Below are positions 32,477-44,734 of a stretch of DNA of 47,139 nucleotides, piece after piece; the first letter of the stretch is position 1, and each line of letters opens with the position of its first letter. Source of the DNA: Antrodiella citrinella (lineage: Eukaryota; Basidiomycota; Agaricomycetes; Polyporales; Steccherinaceae); NCBI GenBank assembly GCA_004802725.1, contig SGPM01000216.1:1-47139 (forward strand), written 5' to 3'. The translations under genes and the position numbers were made by a program. The notes below the pieces were generated by a model. That model ran no database searches and had not been told where the DNA came from. It was given only the letters and a program-made list of their open reading frames with translations.

Positions 32477-33048
32477 ATAGTCTTGTTGCGGTAGTGTGTT
32501 TCTGTATGATCATGCCAGTGTTAATAACCATCCCCCACTCTTTCTCACAATAATGAGGCAGTACCGCCCTCTTTTGAACCTTCAAATTTCAACTCTCCAG
32601 GCCGTGCGCTAAGTGTCCTCGAAGTGTCGGAATTGCGTAGATTATATCAGATTTCTTTCCAGGATCCTGCGAGGCTCGGAGGCGGAGGCGAAGACTTTTA
32701 TACCACGCCATTCTCAGGCGGACACCGAGGTACATTTGCCATTACCTGAGTATCCTCAGCTCAGTTGACTAACTCGTCGCTCTTTTTCTACACTAGTTAG
32801 TCCCTCAAACGTTGAGATCTGCTTTCTTTTCCAGGAAGGACTATTTTACATCTGTACACCTGCGTTCCGATTGACTCGGGCCCCGCGCGAAATAGAGACG
32901 CGTGAGTGGCCAGCGGCTCAAAAGCTTTTGACTTTCGTACGGTGTCTGCATCGGGTCTCCGCGGCATTTGGAATAGGCTTGTTCACCTGTTACGCATACT
33001 TCAGCCATGTCGGTAATGCAAAGCCTTCGTCGACGGAGTCCCCACGTC
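32477..33048. other. Spacer between the two duplicated units
   Basis: I see no gene in these 570 bases. The short open frames on either strand have no features. The region is not part of the duplicated unit as far as I can match by eye. Confidence 0.45.
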
Positions 33049-33379
33049 AAACACTGGCATAGCCAAGCTTTCAGCTATAGCGGGAGTCCATCTTTTGATG
33101 TCCATCGCGCTAGCGACTGCTTTGGAGCGGACGGATGTCTTATCAAGCCCGCGTGTAAGCTGGTGCGTATACGCAGCGGCTTGTAAATGTGCGCTTGACT
33201 CTACAATTACTGATCTCTCTCAGGTTTACACTGCTTCGTAATGAAGCACGTACGATTCCGGAACTCCTCCAACATCTCGACTGTTCCGCGGTTTGTTCAG
33301 AGTCAATCAAACTGCTCCGTGGCCTGTGGATATAGCCTCCTTGGGTACTTCACGATGCGATGGAGACTCAGTCTTGTGG

Positions 33380-33386
33380 TATAAAA
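33380..33386 (+). promoter_or_regulatory. TATA box, duplicate gene B
   Basis: tataaaa occurs at the position equivalent to that in copy A, 94 bases before the ATG, and is again followed by gtacaggtacgt. Confidence 0.5.
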
Positions 33387-33473
33387 CGTGCTGGTACAGG
33401 TACGTATTTACTACACCAATCCGCCCTCTCTCCATTCTCAGTTATTCTTTTCCTCATTCACGCTATAACAGCC

Positions 33474-34268
33474 ATGTCTCCCTACACTCTCGAGGTATAC
33501 AGGTTCGACGCGGACAGGTTGTTGCAAGTCACATCTGAGTACATGCATCCCCTCATCGGTGCTGTTAAAGCCGTCTCCGGCATCAACGTGTGCGTAGAAC
33601 CTCTCCTGTTCGTGGTTTCTGAGTCCGTACCTACTGAGGTGTTCTCTCGCAGTGGATTCTTCGGGCAACAATTCCAGGACGCCAAACAACTGTATCTCAT
33701 TCAACGTATGCTCGTCTGCTCAGACACTAGTGGCTAGCTGATTTGGCTTATCCTGCAGTGTGGGATTCATACGAAAAACACGTTGAGCTCCGCACAGACT
33801 CAGCGCATTGGGCAGGAGTCCAAGAGCACATAGACGTCATCTCATCCAAGCAGTTCTCGTACCACGGTGCATATGACGTTGACCCTACCCCTGCCCTTAC
33901 TGCGCCTGTCACCGAAATCTTGAAGTTGACAGCCAACGAAGGCGTGTCTCGAGACGACACACTTCTACCTGTCCTTGCCTCTACGGTGGAACTTCTTCGC
34001 GCCATTTCTGGCGTGCAGGGAGCTTCGTTCGGACCTGTCCTTGAAGACAATAAGAGCGTTGCCTTCGTTTGCGGATGGCAGTCTTTTGATGTAAGATTGC
34101 TTGTTTGTCGTACTACATGTACATTTACGATCTAACTGGGCATTTCTTCAGCACTTCACAAAAAGCACCGCGCAAGGTTCCGCCGCTGTTCGAGAGAAGA
34201 TTGCGCAGCTGAAGCAGATAGCTGCAGTCGAGTTGGGTCACGCCGATTTGTCTTCTTACAAGGAATGA
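33474..34268 (+). CDS. Small protein, probable dimeric alpha/beta-barrel fold (copy B)
   Basis: Four exons: 33474-33589, 33653-33705, 33759-34090, 34152-34268, giving 205 residues. The first three exons have exactly the lengths of copy A (116, 53, 332 nt); the last is one codon longer. By eye about four in five residues agree over exon 3. Conserved blocks include QDAKQLYL, YHGAYDVDPTPAL, TEILKLTANEGVS and GASFGPVLED. Differences cluster in the first exon (YRFDADRLLQVTSEY versus YIFPADKVSQVMPNY), which may tune specificity. Function is unknown beyond the inferred fold. Confidence 0.75.
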
Positions 34269-35264
34269 ATCGTCTTGTTGTGGTTTTGCATCCTGTATAT
34301 AACAGATAACCCTCCGGTCTCTCCCTCACCCTTTCACATAATACTACAATTCCAATGCACCTTGTCTCTTTACGAGTCGACCTTCAGGCTTCTTGTACTT
34401 GAAATCTCTAGATTACGTTACATTTCTTCCTACCATGTTTTTGCTCTTTGTCGGATGCACTTGCATGGGAAGTCATTCACAAACCTATCGAATATACTTC
34501 AACGATACATGTTCCGTATCTCATCCCTGTCAAGTTGTCCGACTCGAACGCCGTAGATACCGGCCCTGTTAGAATTAGGGTACCGGTATTCTCGAGCCGA
34601 CGACGACGATCCTGTGAAGCGTCGGGAAAGAGCTCATTTTATCCCAGTGAAGTTTCAACACCGAAGCTCGACGCTGAAATACGACGCACGCATACATACC
34701 AGAGATCCGCTTCGAATTCTTGACGATAGCTGCACAATCAAGATAACTGTGTGTGAAAAGTGAACCCTCCTGCAAACTAATTGCATAGCACTGGCAGCCG
34801 CAAACAGTAAAAACATGTGGCAGAGTCGTGGTGATTGGCCGTCGAACTCAGAGGTCAGACGACCGCCGGTGAACTCTCTTCTGGGCAGCGAGATCTCAAG
34901 GTTGCATCCTTACTATTGGGATAAAAGGCATCGGGAGGAAAACTTAATGCTTCCGTCGTTTGGTGAGGGGTCCGAGTCTGTCCGAGTGGCACACCCCTGG
35001 CGAGAGCTGTACACGACGTTCGACGACGGCGACAGAGAGTGGAAGACGAGCAGATACATCAAAACATGTAAAAGTACATGTCGTAGTGGAAACGAGGGCA
35101 CAGTTGAAAATGAGGAAAACAAATGAGCCGGAGCACGTTTGATTCGCTGCCGAGTCGCGTGGCTTGCTCCGTATTTGGTTTGGCTCTTGCCGCCATCGCT
35201 CCCGTCCACGACCTCGTTGTTTCTGTCCTTCTCATCACCGTCGTGCTCGTCGCTCTCGACGACC
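34269..35264. other. Intergenic region before the hybrid kinase
   Basis: This is the 3' flank of copy B and the promoter and leader of the histidine kinase. An imperfect inverted repeat (taccggccct at 34558, agggtaccggta at 34577-34588) could form a hairpin. The frame of the kinase is open upstream of its ATG back to 35139, but without conserved content. Confidence 0.4.
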
Positions 35265-38200
35265 ATGGCGACCTACGCCGACAACCAGGGCTACCAGCCC
35301 TTCATCGACCATCTCATCGCCTCGCTTTCCGTCTACGAGCTCGGCCCCATCTCTGCGCCTGTTCCCCGATACGAGGGCCCTAACGACTGGAAAACAAACA
35401 GCATCCAGCGGTCGCTCGCCGCCATGGCCCGACGCATGATGACCGCCGAGGAGGCGTACACGGCGATCAAAGCCGCCGAGGCGTGCGGTCCTGAGAGTAA
35501 GAAACGACGCAGCGTGGGCGATAGCCCTCCCACCTCCAGCCCCAGCTCAACTTCATCAACAGATTTGACCACTGCACCCTCCGCTTCCGCTCTCAGCAAC
35601 AGCATCTCACCCTTCTTCACTCCCAGCAGCTCCTACGATAGCATCCCCAGCCCCTTCACTGCCGACAACAGCAACGAACACTCCCCGGGCGAGGACGTCG
35701 ATATGGCAGAGACGACCACCGCGACCACCGACGACGACGACGGCGAGCCCACACCCTCCATCGCACACCATCGCCCGGCTGCGAAGCACAGCGCACTCGC
35801 TCCTTCACCCATGACCATCTCTCTCGACGGCGTCTCCAACCCGATGGAGAAGGGCATGATCTACAGCCGGACGGGCAGCGGTCCCGCTTCGGCCCCGCCC
35901 TCGTCGCACAACGACCACATCTGCTGCTCCAGCTGTGGCAGGCCCGTCACCGACACTGCGACGATGGCCAAGGTCGCGTCCTTCACGGGCGGCGAACCCA
36001 TAAGCTCCCCATTGGTTGTCCCACCCGGTCCCCTGGCTGCCGCGGCGTTCGAATCAGGCATGAGTGCCGTGGAGGAGTTGAGGCTGTTGAAGGCGCAGGT
36101 GCAGGATGTCGCGCTCGTGTGTAATGCCGTCGCTAGGGGTGATCTGTCGAAGAAGATCACTGTTCCTGTACAAGGTGTCGTCATGGTTCAGCTCAAGGAG
36201 GTCATCAATGCCATGGCGAGTTTCTGCTACACATGCAACTCATGATCTTCTGATCTGACATTCCGATAGGTGGACAAACTCGGTCAATTCGCAAAGGAGG
36301 TCACTCGTGTCAGCCAGGAAGTCGGAACGGAAGGGTGAGTGTCCACGAGTCCTTTTCGCTATTCCTCAGGCATTTACATCCGACACCAGTAAACTTGGTG
36401 GTCAAGCTCTCGTATTGGATGTCGAAGGTACCTGGCGAGAGCTCACGGGCGTCGTCAACAACCTCGCTGCCAATCTTACCAATCAAGTCCGGTCTATCGC
36501 TAAAGTCACTAAAGCCGTCGCGCTCGGCGATCTTTCCAAGCAGATCGACGTCGACGCTCGCGGTGAAATCTTGGAACTCAAAACTACGGTCAATGCAATG
36601 GTGGTCCGGCTTAGAGCCTTAGCTGCTGAAGTCACTCGTGTCACGCTTGAAGTCGGTTCGGAAGGTAAACTCGGTGGGCAGGCGCATGTACCGGATGTCG
36701 AAGGTGTTTGGTTGGAGCTTACTCGTAATGTGCGTCTCATTCTCCTCTTCACTCACATCATTCTGAGACAACCTCGCAGGTCAATCGGATGTGTTCAAGT
36801 CTCACGAACCAAGTGCGGTCTATAGCTATGGTCACTACCGCGGTCGCCAAGGGCGACCTCACGCAGAAGGTCGAAATTGAAGTGGAGGGAGAGATGTTGA
36901 CGCTGAAGCGGACGGTCAACTCTATGGTGGACCAGCTCAGCGCGTTCGCATCCGAAGTCACGCGTGTCGCGCTCGAGGTCGGGACGCAGGGTATCCTCGG
37001 TGGGCAGGCAACCGTCGAGGGCGTACAGGGCACATGGGCTGATCTGACCCGGAATGTCAATGTAAGCATCGCGTTCTTCTTCTTCCCTTCACCACTACGT
37101 CATTGTCATCCTATGTTTCACTTTGAAACAAACAAGAAACTGGAACTGACACATGACGCCATCACAGAAAATGGCTACCAATCTCACGGACCAGGTGCGC
37201 TCTATATCCGAGGTGACGAAAGCCGTGGCGAACGGCGACCTGCGCCGGGAGGTGAACGTCGATGTGCAAGGAGAGATGTTGGAGTTGAAGACGACGGTGA
37301 ACCAAATGGTGTCGCGATTGTCTACGCTCGCGAATGAGGTCACGAGAGTGTCGCTTGAGGTTGGAACGGAAGGAAAGATGGGCGGGCAGGCGCGTGTGCC
37401 TGACGTGCAGGGCATGTGGAAAGTACGTCTTGTCGCGTCTAGTGCTTGTTTAACCTTTTCACTGATCTTGATGTGTCTTCGTTTCCGTGATCTTTGTCAT
37501 GGTGTCCCACAGGTGCTCCTCGACAACGTGAATTTGATGGCCATGAATTTGACGAACCAGGTGCGGTCGATCGCGGAGGTGACCAAGGCTGTCGCGAGCG
37601 GAGACCTCACGAAGCGGATTACGGTCGACGTGCGCGGTGAGATGTTGGATCTGAAGGAGACTGTGAATGGCATGACAGAAAGTTTGAGTGTGTTTGCGGA
37701 CGAGGTGACGCGTGTGGCTAAGGAGGTCGGAACGGATGGAAAATTGGGTGGTCAGGCGAGAGTGACGAACGTCAGTGGGACGTGGAAGGTGAGCATCATT
37801 TGACTAGATCTTTCCATGTAAGTTGGGCACTGATATGTCTATTCTAAAGGATCTCACAGAGAACGTGAACATCATGGCGGCTAATGTAAGTGGAAGGAGA
37901 CGCAACAGGGAGCATAGGCTTATTTTGCATTTCAGCTTACATTGCAAGTGCGGACAATCGCGTTGGCTACGGTACGTCCTCGAATCGAGCACATACTGAA
38001 ACCATCTCATGTGTTACTTTCTCATAGACCGCTGTCGCCCGCGGCGATCTTACGACGAAGGTCACGGGTGTCAGTGTATCCGGAGAGATGCTCGGTCTCG
38101 TGAACACCATCAATCGTATGATTGAGCAACTTGCCACGTTTGCTGCCGAAGTCAAGAAGGTCGCTCGCGAGGTCGGTACGGAAGGTAAACTTGGTGGTCA

Positions 38201-40660
38201 AGCTGAAGTCGGGAACGTTGAGGGTATCTGGCAAGAGATCACGTACGTTTCGGTCACTTCTCTTATACTTGCCGTTGACTGATTGGTGGCGTGTTTGCAT
38301 AGGATGTCGGTGAACACGATGGCGTCTAACCTCACAACACAAGTGCGTGGGTTCGCGCAGATTTCGGCGGCCGCCATGGACGGCGACTTCAGTCGGTTCA
38401 TCACAGTCGAGGCATCTGGCGAGATGGACTCGCTCAAGACGCAGATCAATCAAATGGTGTTCAACTTGCGCGACAGCATCCAGAAGAATACTGCGGCGAG
38501 GGAGGCGGCTGAGTTGGCGAACAGGTCCAAGTCGGAGTTCCTGGCGAACATGTCGCATGAGATTCGGTACGTGTTTTCCATTTTTTTTCCCATTTTTCCT
38601 TGTCGGAGCTGTGAGGCTTTATGCTTATGTTTGATGGATCAGGACGCCCATGAATGGTATCATTGGTATGACGGAATTGACACTGGACAGCGACCTCAAC
38701 CGCAATCAGCGCGAGAGCTTGTTGTTAGTGCACAGTCTGGCACGCTCCTTGTTATTGATTATCGATGATATCTTGGATATTTCGAAAAGTAAGTTCTTCC
38801 CGCGTGGTTTGTCGTACATCAGTCTAACTTAAAGCTTGTCGCAGTCGAAGCGGGTCGTATGACGATGGAGCAGGTATCTTACTCGCTCAGGCAAACAGTG
38901 TTCGGTATCCTCAAGACCCTCGTCGTGCGCGCGTCTCAAAACCAGCTGGCCCTCACTTACGACATCGATCCGGACATCCCTGACCAGCTCATTGGTGACT
39001 CCCTGCGGTTAAGACAAGTCATCACGAACCTCGTCGGAAATGCGATCAAGTTCACGCCGGCGAATCAGAAGGCGAGCGGGCACGTTGCGTTGAGCTGCCG
39101 TTTGTTGGCGGCGGACGATCTGAGTATTACATTGGAGTTCTGCGTGTCGGATACCGGTATTGGAATTGCGAAGGATAAGCTGACAATGATCTTTGATACG
39201 TTCTGTCAGGCGGATGGGTCGACGACACGTGTGAGTACTCGCGCTCATACAATTTACGCCACAGTCCGTCCGTGCTGACGATTCGTTTGATTCTGTTTTT
39301 CTGTTCTTCTATAGGAATATGGTGGCACGGGCCTCGGGTTATCTATTTCCAAACGCCTCGTTACGCTTATGCAAGGCAACATGTGGGTGGAGTCTGAGGT
39401 CAGCAACGGGTCCAAGTTCTACTTCACCCTCACCTCGCAGATTAGTCCTCTGTCGATGGACTCTGCCCTGGCGAAGATGCAGCCATTCCACAACCGGACG
39501 ATCTTGTTCGTCGACACGCTCTACGACCGAACGGATGTGGTGCAGAGGATCATGGATCTGGGGCTGAAGCCGTATGTCGTGCACGATGTGTCGGAGGTAT
39601 CTGAGAAGAGCACCTGTCCGCATATTGATACTATCGTGGTGGATTCGCTTGCTGTGGTGCGTGTTCTCTTGTCTTGGTGAGTTTTGTTGACGGTTGAGAT
39701 TTTAGACGGAGGCTTTGAGGGAGTATGAGCATTTGCGCTATATTCCGATGGTATTGTTGTCACCCGTACGTTATCTTTCCCCTAATCGCAGCATTGCACG
39801 TCTCAATCTTTTTATCCAGCAAAACATGCCCAAGCTGAACTGTGAGTGTTCTGTGAATTTTTCGTTCTTGCACAGACTAGCTGATGCCACATCTAGTGAA
39901 ATGGTGTCTGGACAACAGTATTTCTGCTCAGCTGACAACGCCAGCGACCGCGCCCGACCTCGCGTCCGCGCTGATCTCGGCGTTGGAGTCGAACACGGTG
40001 ACACCCGTCGTTACGGAGAACAACGTGCGGTACGACATCCTTATCGCGGAAGACAACCTCGTCAACCAGAAGCTGGCGGTCAAGATTCTGGAGAAGTATG
40101 GCCACCATGTGGAGATTGCGGAGAATGGTATCCAGGCGGTTGATGGCTTCAGGAATAGATGTCATAGCAATAGGCCGTTCGACATCATCCTGGTACGTGG
40201 CGTTTTTGCCCAGTGGGTGTTGGGGAGGTTGGTCGCTGATGACTGTATGGTTCTAGATGGATGTGTCAATGCCGTTCATGGGTGGTATGGAGGCGACCGA
40301 GCTCATTCGTCAACACGAAGCGAAGCACGGCCTTCCCGCCGTACCCATCATTGCCCTCACTGCACATGCTAGTACGTGTCTTTTCATTTTCGTTGTCTCA
40401 TTGAGTTCTGACGCCACCGCGCTCTCACAGTGATTGGTGATAAGGAGCGCTCACTGCAGGCAGGAATGGACGACCATATTACCAGTACGTCATTTGACCC
40501 AGGCGTGTTCGTTCTCGTGCTGATCTGCCCTCGACCGTTTTTAGAACCGCTACGACGGATAGATCTGATCAACGCTATCAACAAGCTCGCGGGAGAGAGA
40601 CGGTTGACGATGGGAAGGCAACAAGTCCCTATGAATGTCCTCATGCGGAGTTTCCGGTAG
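35265..40660 (+). CDS. NIK1: Group III hybrid histidine kinase (Nik1/Os-1 type) with HAMP array
   Basis: Nineteen exons: 35265-36215, 36270-36334, 36390-36729, 36780-37061, 37168-37422, 37513-37788, 37850-37885, 37936-37971, 38028-38242, 38303-38566, 38643-38788, 38845-39230, 39315-39656, 39706-39765, 39820-39841, 39897-40192, 40257-40371, 40431-40484, 40545-40660, giving 1418 residues. A Ser/Thr/Asp-rich N-terminus (to about 265) precedes seven HAMP-like units marked by GDL/GDF motifs. Then come the HisKA box (MSHEIRTPMNG, His near 904), the ATPase domain ([25 protein letters not shown]) and a receiver ([15 protein letters not shown] with Asp1326, TKP Lys near 1381). No membrane segment is present, so it is cytoplasmic. 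The family passes phosphate through Ypd1 to Ssk1 and Skn7, senses osmotic stress through the HOG pathway, and is the target of phenylpyrrole and dicarboximide fungicides. Intron 1 is GC-AG. Confidence 0.95.
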
Positions 40661-42192
40661 CAGCAGCATACCAGGTAGCCGATCTTGACTCGTACATGCA
40701 TGGATGGGACTCTGACTGTCTTTCTATCTCTGTGTTCTCAGCCTCCTAATGTTTCGTAGCATTATTTTCATCGTAGCGCATCATATCACTCTCCTCACCT
40801 CCGGTTCATTTCTATTCGTTGCTCGTGTATTACTATCCCACACCGCACACACACACATCTTGCGCCCCTTTATGTTGTGTTCTCTTCTGATGTGTCTGTC
40901 TCTTGTCCTCCGCTGCATGCAACTCTTTTGTGACTTCGCTTGTATCCAGCAATCTTATCTCTGGTTCTCTCTCTGACTTGTGGCTGTTGACTGCTCGTCT
41001 TCGTTGTCCGTCTGCCTTGGGACGCGCAAGACGGGAACGTCTGGGAGCGGCGCACCCCTTGTTGGACGGCTCATCTCGGCGATCACAACCAGCTTGATGA
41101 ATCTTCCGGGGCCTGATGCCGGAAGATGTTTCGTAACTCTCCGTCGTCGTAGTCTCCGAGCCTGTGTGTTCTCACCGTCACGATGGGTACTTCAGTGGAA
41201 GTCTTTTGAAGGAAGTAACGACATATGAGTATCCCAATGAATCGACCACTCTTGTTTAGTCAAAAAAGTGTTCCACTATTCATTTGAGATTAGCCTTTCC
41301 TGCGTGCGTCCGCCGTTCATGACCCCGTTCAGTCTAAATGATGGTGATTTAGGTATCGCTAAGCAGTTGCCAACAGCAGGCACCCAGACTGCGGTCCCTC
41401 GAGCTGGGCTGAAATGGTGCATGTTTGGCCTAGAGGTACTCGCGGTGTTCCAATTGCAAGGTACAACATGACCTCGAGATGTTCGGCGGTAGGCTTTCGC
41501 CGTTTTCCGACATCCCCCACCTTAGCTTAGACTATCTGTGGCACTGCAACTCTCAGCCTTTGTCAAGATAGGTATTTAAAGCGACCATTGAGGTGTGTTG
41601 CTGTCACTCTTTTTGTGCTGCTGCTCCCGTTTTTCTGCGAGGTAAGTGCATATCCACTTCTGTTTCGTTTTTGTTGAATGTTGCGTAGCTTGTGGGTCCC
41701 GTTCTGTCTTAGGTACGGCGATCATCATGACGATGTGTAAAACGCTGTGCTGCTTGTGTTGTGCACTGTAATGCGCAATGCACATCATAGAGGAGACGCC
41801 ACATTACAACGTCTCATTCACCTCGGGCGTTCTTGTTCTTGTATGTATGCTGGCATAGCTCTTCGATGGTTATGGAAAGCTTGAGACCCACATTCTATAG
41901 TTTGGGGTCGTTCGACCTTACGCCACATCTCCCTGAACGTACCCTGCAGTCTTGGACGTTTCCCATCGCTACTTATAGCCCGGGAGATTCATCGTGATTC
42001 GGAACATCTCCTTATGGCCATGCTGCTGCTGGAGGCTCTCCCATGAACGCGTTGTCAGCGTGGTATTTTTTCTGTCCCTATCTTGATCTCCCTGCCATGC
42101 TGCCTACTCAGTTTGCTTATCCTCGTCGTGTTCGCTTGTTCTAGGTGTCAACCCACGGGCGCTGTCCTTACGCATAATCACTACTCGTGGAC
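40661..42192. other. Intergenic region of 1.5 kb
   Basis: A long pyrimidine-rich 3' flank of the hybrid kinase (about 40740-40980) leads into the P450 promoter. I see no supported gene in it. Confidence 0.45.
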
Positions 42193-44548
42193 ATGGCTTT
42201 CGACGACACAGACAGGTTGGCGATGCTGCTGATCTTTGGCCCACCCGTGGCTTTTTTACTCTGGCTGTCCAACCGGATATTATTTCCTGACAAGCATAGC
42301 GTACGTACGCGTGGCAGGCATGCGAACGACTCACTAATATTATGTATCCCAGTACCCTGGTATTCCAGCGGTTGGACCTACGTCTCCACTCCTTTACTAC
42401 ATTGGCGCTATTAGACTGTTGTTCAATGGCAATGAAATGGTTCAAGAAGGGTACACGAGGGTCTGTTGATAACTCGCCACAGTCCACCTTTTCACTGATG
42501 TTTTTTGCTGCAGTACAAGGGGGGTCCGTTCAAGGTCCCCGAATTATTCAATTGGCACGTCGTCGTTTCCGGTCCCAAAATGATCGAGGAGCTGCGAAAG
42601 GCTGGGGACGACGAGCTCAACTTTGACGAAGCTTCGGCAGAGGTAACGGTCTCTTACCCTACCCGCAAACGGTGGTGCTAAAAGCATCCACGTCGTACGC
42701 CGACAGACACTGCAGCTTGACCATACCATAGGACCTGCCATCCATCACGACACTTACCACATCGCTGTCATTCGCGCACGACTCACTCGCAGTATCGGTG
42801 CCATCTTTGAAGACGTTCGAGACGAGCTGGTCGAATCTTCCAACGACGCTTTGCCATTGTCAGACGGTATGATTGATCATTTTCAACTCTCACACTGGGT
42901 CAAGTCACTGACAATGACACTATCAATCTGTCTTGCATCGTACCAGAGTGGCAAAAGACGTCGGCATATAGCGCAGTCATGCAGATCATTGCCAGGACAA
43001 GTAATCGGGTATTTGTCGGGCTTCCAGTGTGTACGTACCCAACCCTTCGTCTTCCCATCCTTCTCAGGCTTCGTTGTGTATCGTGCATTCCATCTCCGCC
43101 CGGCACTGATAGGGTTTCACTGCGGGATCTTCTCGGGTGGAATTCCGGAGAAACCAGGGTCTTGTACTGGACATTGCGAGAAGGTTTCTGGAGCTTGAGC
43201 TCATGGCAGGTCACGTTTACAGGTCGGAATCCAGAATACATCGCGCTGAACGTCAACTTTGCGAGTTCGGTCATGATTGGGGCGACTATGCTGAGGTTCT
43301 TTCCGGTGTTTCTGAGACCGTGAGTACAGTCTATTCGTTCTCAATGACCCCCTTACGTGTGTATATGAGGGTGTTGGCCCCGGCGGACCAGTAACTAATA
43401 ATTGTGACTCTAGGTTTGCAGCCCTCTTTGTAACAAATGTATCTCAGACCTTGGAGAAGACTATAAAGCACCTTGAGGGCCCCATAAAAGACCGACTTCG
43501 CATGGAGAAGGAGTATGGCAAGGAGTGGCCTGGAAAGCCGGTAAGTTCACCGGACAATGCAGCTTCGTATGGGCGCATTCTAACATCCAAGATCAATGTC
43601 TAGAACGATCTCCTTAGCTGGCTCATGGATGAAGCTAAGGGTGAGGAGCGTGAAATACACGCCCTCGTTTTGCGTGTATTGACGTTAAATTTCGCGTCTA
43701 TACATACTTCTTCAATGGTGCGTCTGAGCTTATACATTGGCTTTATGATGTCTTTATTGGCGTCGCACCATCCTAGAGCCTGACACATGCTGTGTACCAT
43801 GTTGCTGCCCATCCCGAGTTTGCCGACGTCATGCGAAAGGAAGTTCAGCAAGCCATCAGTAAATACGGATGGACCAAGGAAGCGACGGACAACATGCCAC
43901 ACATCGACAGCTTCCTGCGCGAGTCACATCGGTTCAACGGGCTTGGTTCCAGTATGTGACCGACCACTATAGTCATCCCGTCTCCGTCGTATTGATCACC
44001 TACGCTTCGTTCCTTCTTCTCTTCTAGCAACAATGGCTCGGAAAGCCATGAAAGACTTCACCTTCTCAGACGGGACGTTCATCCCGAAAGGCGGGTTCGT
44101 CTCTGTCGTCGAGCGGCCCCTGCACCACGACGCGGAGAACTACGAGGAGCCGGAGGTGTTCAACCCATGGCGGTTCGTGGAGCACAAGAATGCCGCCAAA
44201 GCGGAGAGTGGGGAAGGCGTCGCGGGGCGGTTTGGGGTTGTCAGCACCAGTGCGGAGTATGTGACGTTCGGACATGGCAAGCATGCTTGGTACGCAATCC
44301 TCCACGACTCCTATGATATGGTTGGAGAAAGGAAAGCTGACAATGGTGGATACGATAGTCCGGGGCGATTCTTTGCCGCCAATGAGCTGAAAGCTATGCT
44401 CGCCCACCTCGTCCTCACGTACGACATTAAGATGGAGAACGAGGGCGTCATCCCGCCGCCGTTTAACTTTGGCATGAAGATGATACCTAATCCGAAGGGT
44501 GAGATCATGTACCGTCGTCGGAAGTCCCAGTCCACTACATCAGTGTGA
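42193..44548 (+). CDS. Cytochrome P450 monooxygenase
   Basis: Eleven exons: 42193-42300, 42353-42460, 42514-42642, 42707-42866, 42947-43030, 43223-43319, 43414-43540, 43604-43717, 43777-43951, 44028-44289, 44359-44548, giving 517 residues, the usual P450 size. There is an N-terminal membrane anchor (LLIFGPPVAFLLWL, about 12-25) and a PGIPAVGP hinge. The I-helix reads NFASIHTSS in place of the usual AGxDT. The ExxR pair is ESHR (358-361), and the heme loop FGHGKHACPGRFFA carries Cys455. The I-helix form and the FNWHVVVSG start suggest the ent-kaurene-oxidase-like fungal P450s. The substrate cannot be told. It should sit in the ER facing the cytosol with a P450 reductase partner. Intron 5 is unusually long (192 nt) and contains a chance open frame. 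The gene converges on the acetamidase, with 186 bases between stops. Confidence 0.93.
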
Positions 44549-44734
44549 AGGAAGTCTCGGTCAGGTCGGTCGGTCTTGCAGTAGATACCTTCGTCACTTA
44601 AGTTCATATATACCCATGCACGATCTTTGTATTGATGATCTATGTCCATCCGACGCTCCTAGTCATGCATCACATTTGTTTGTTACTACCTAGCCTCATA
44701 CACGCTCCTTTGGGTTCGTACAAATAACATACAC

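Larger units (their letters stand above)
33049..34268 (+). repeat. Tandem duplication unit B
   Basis: This is the partner of 31239-32476, with matching promoter, leader and coding sequence but many substitutions and small indels upstream. The duplication is therefore not brand new. Confidence 0.8.

Noticed and set aside
42851..43323. ORFs within P450 exons 4-6 and intron 5
   Set aside because: The P450 splice chain with conserved VCRNPEY join explains the region. The ORFs are read-through products.
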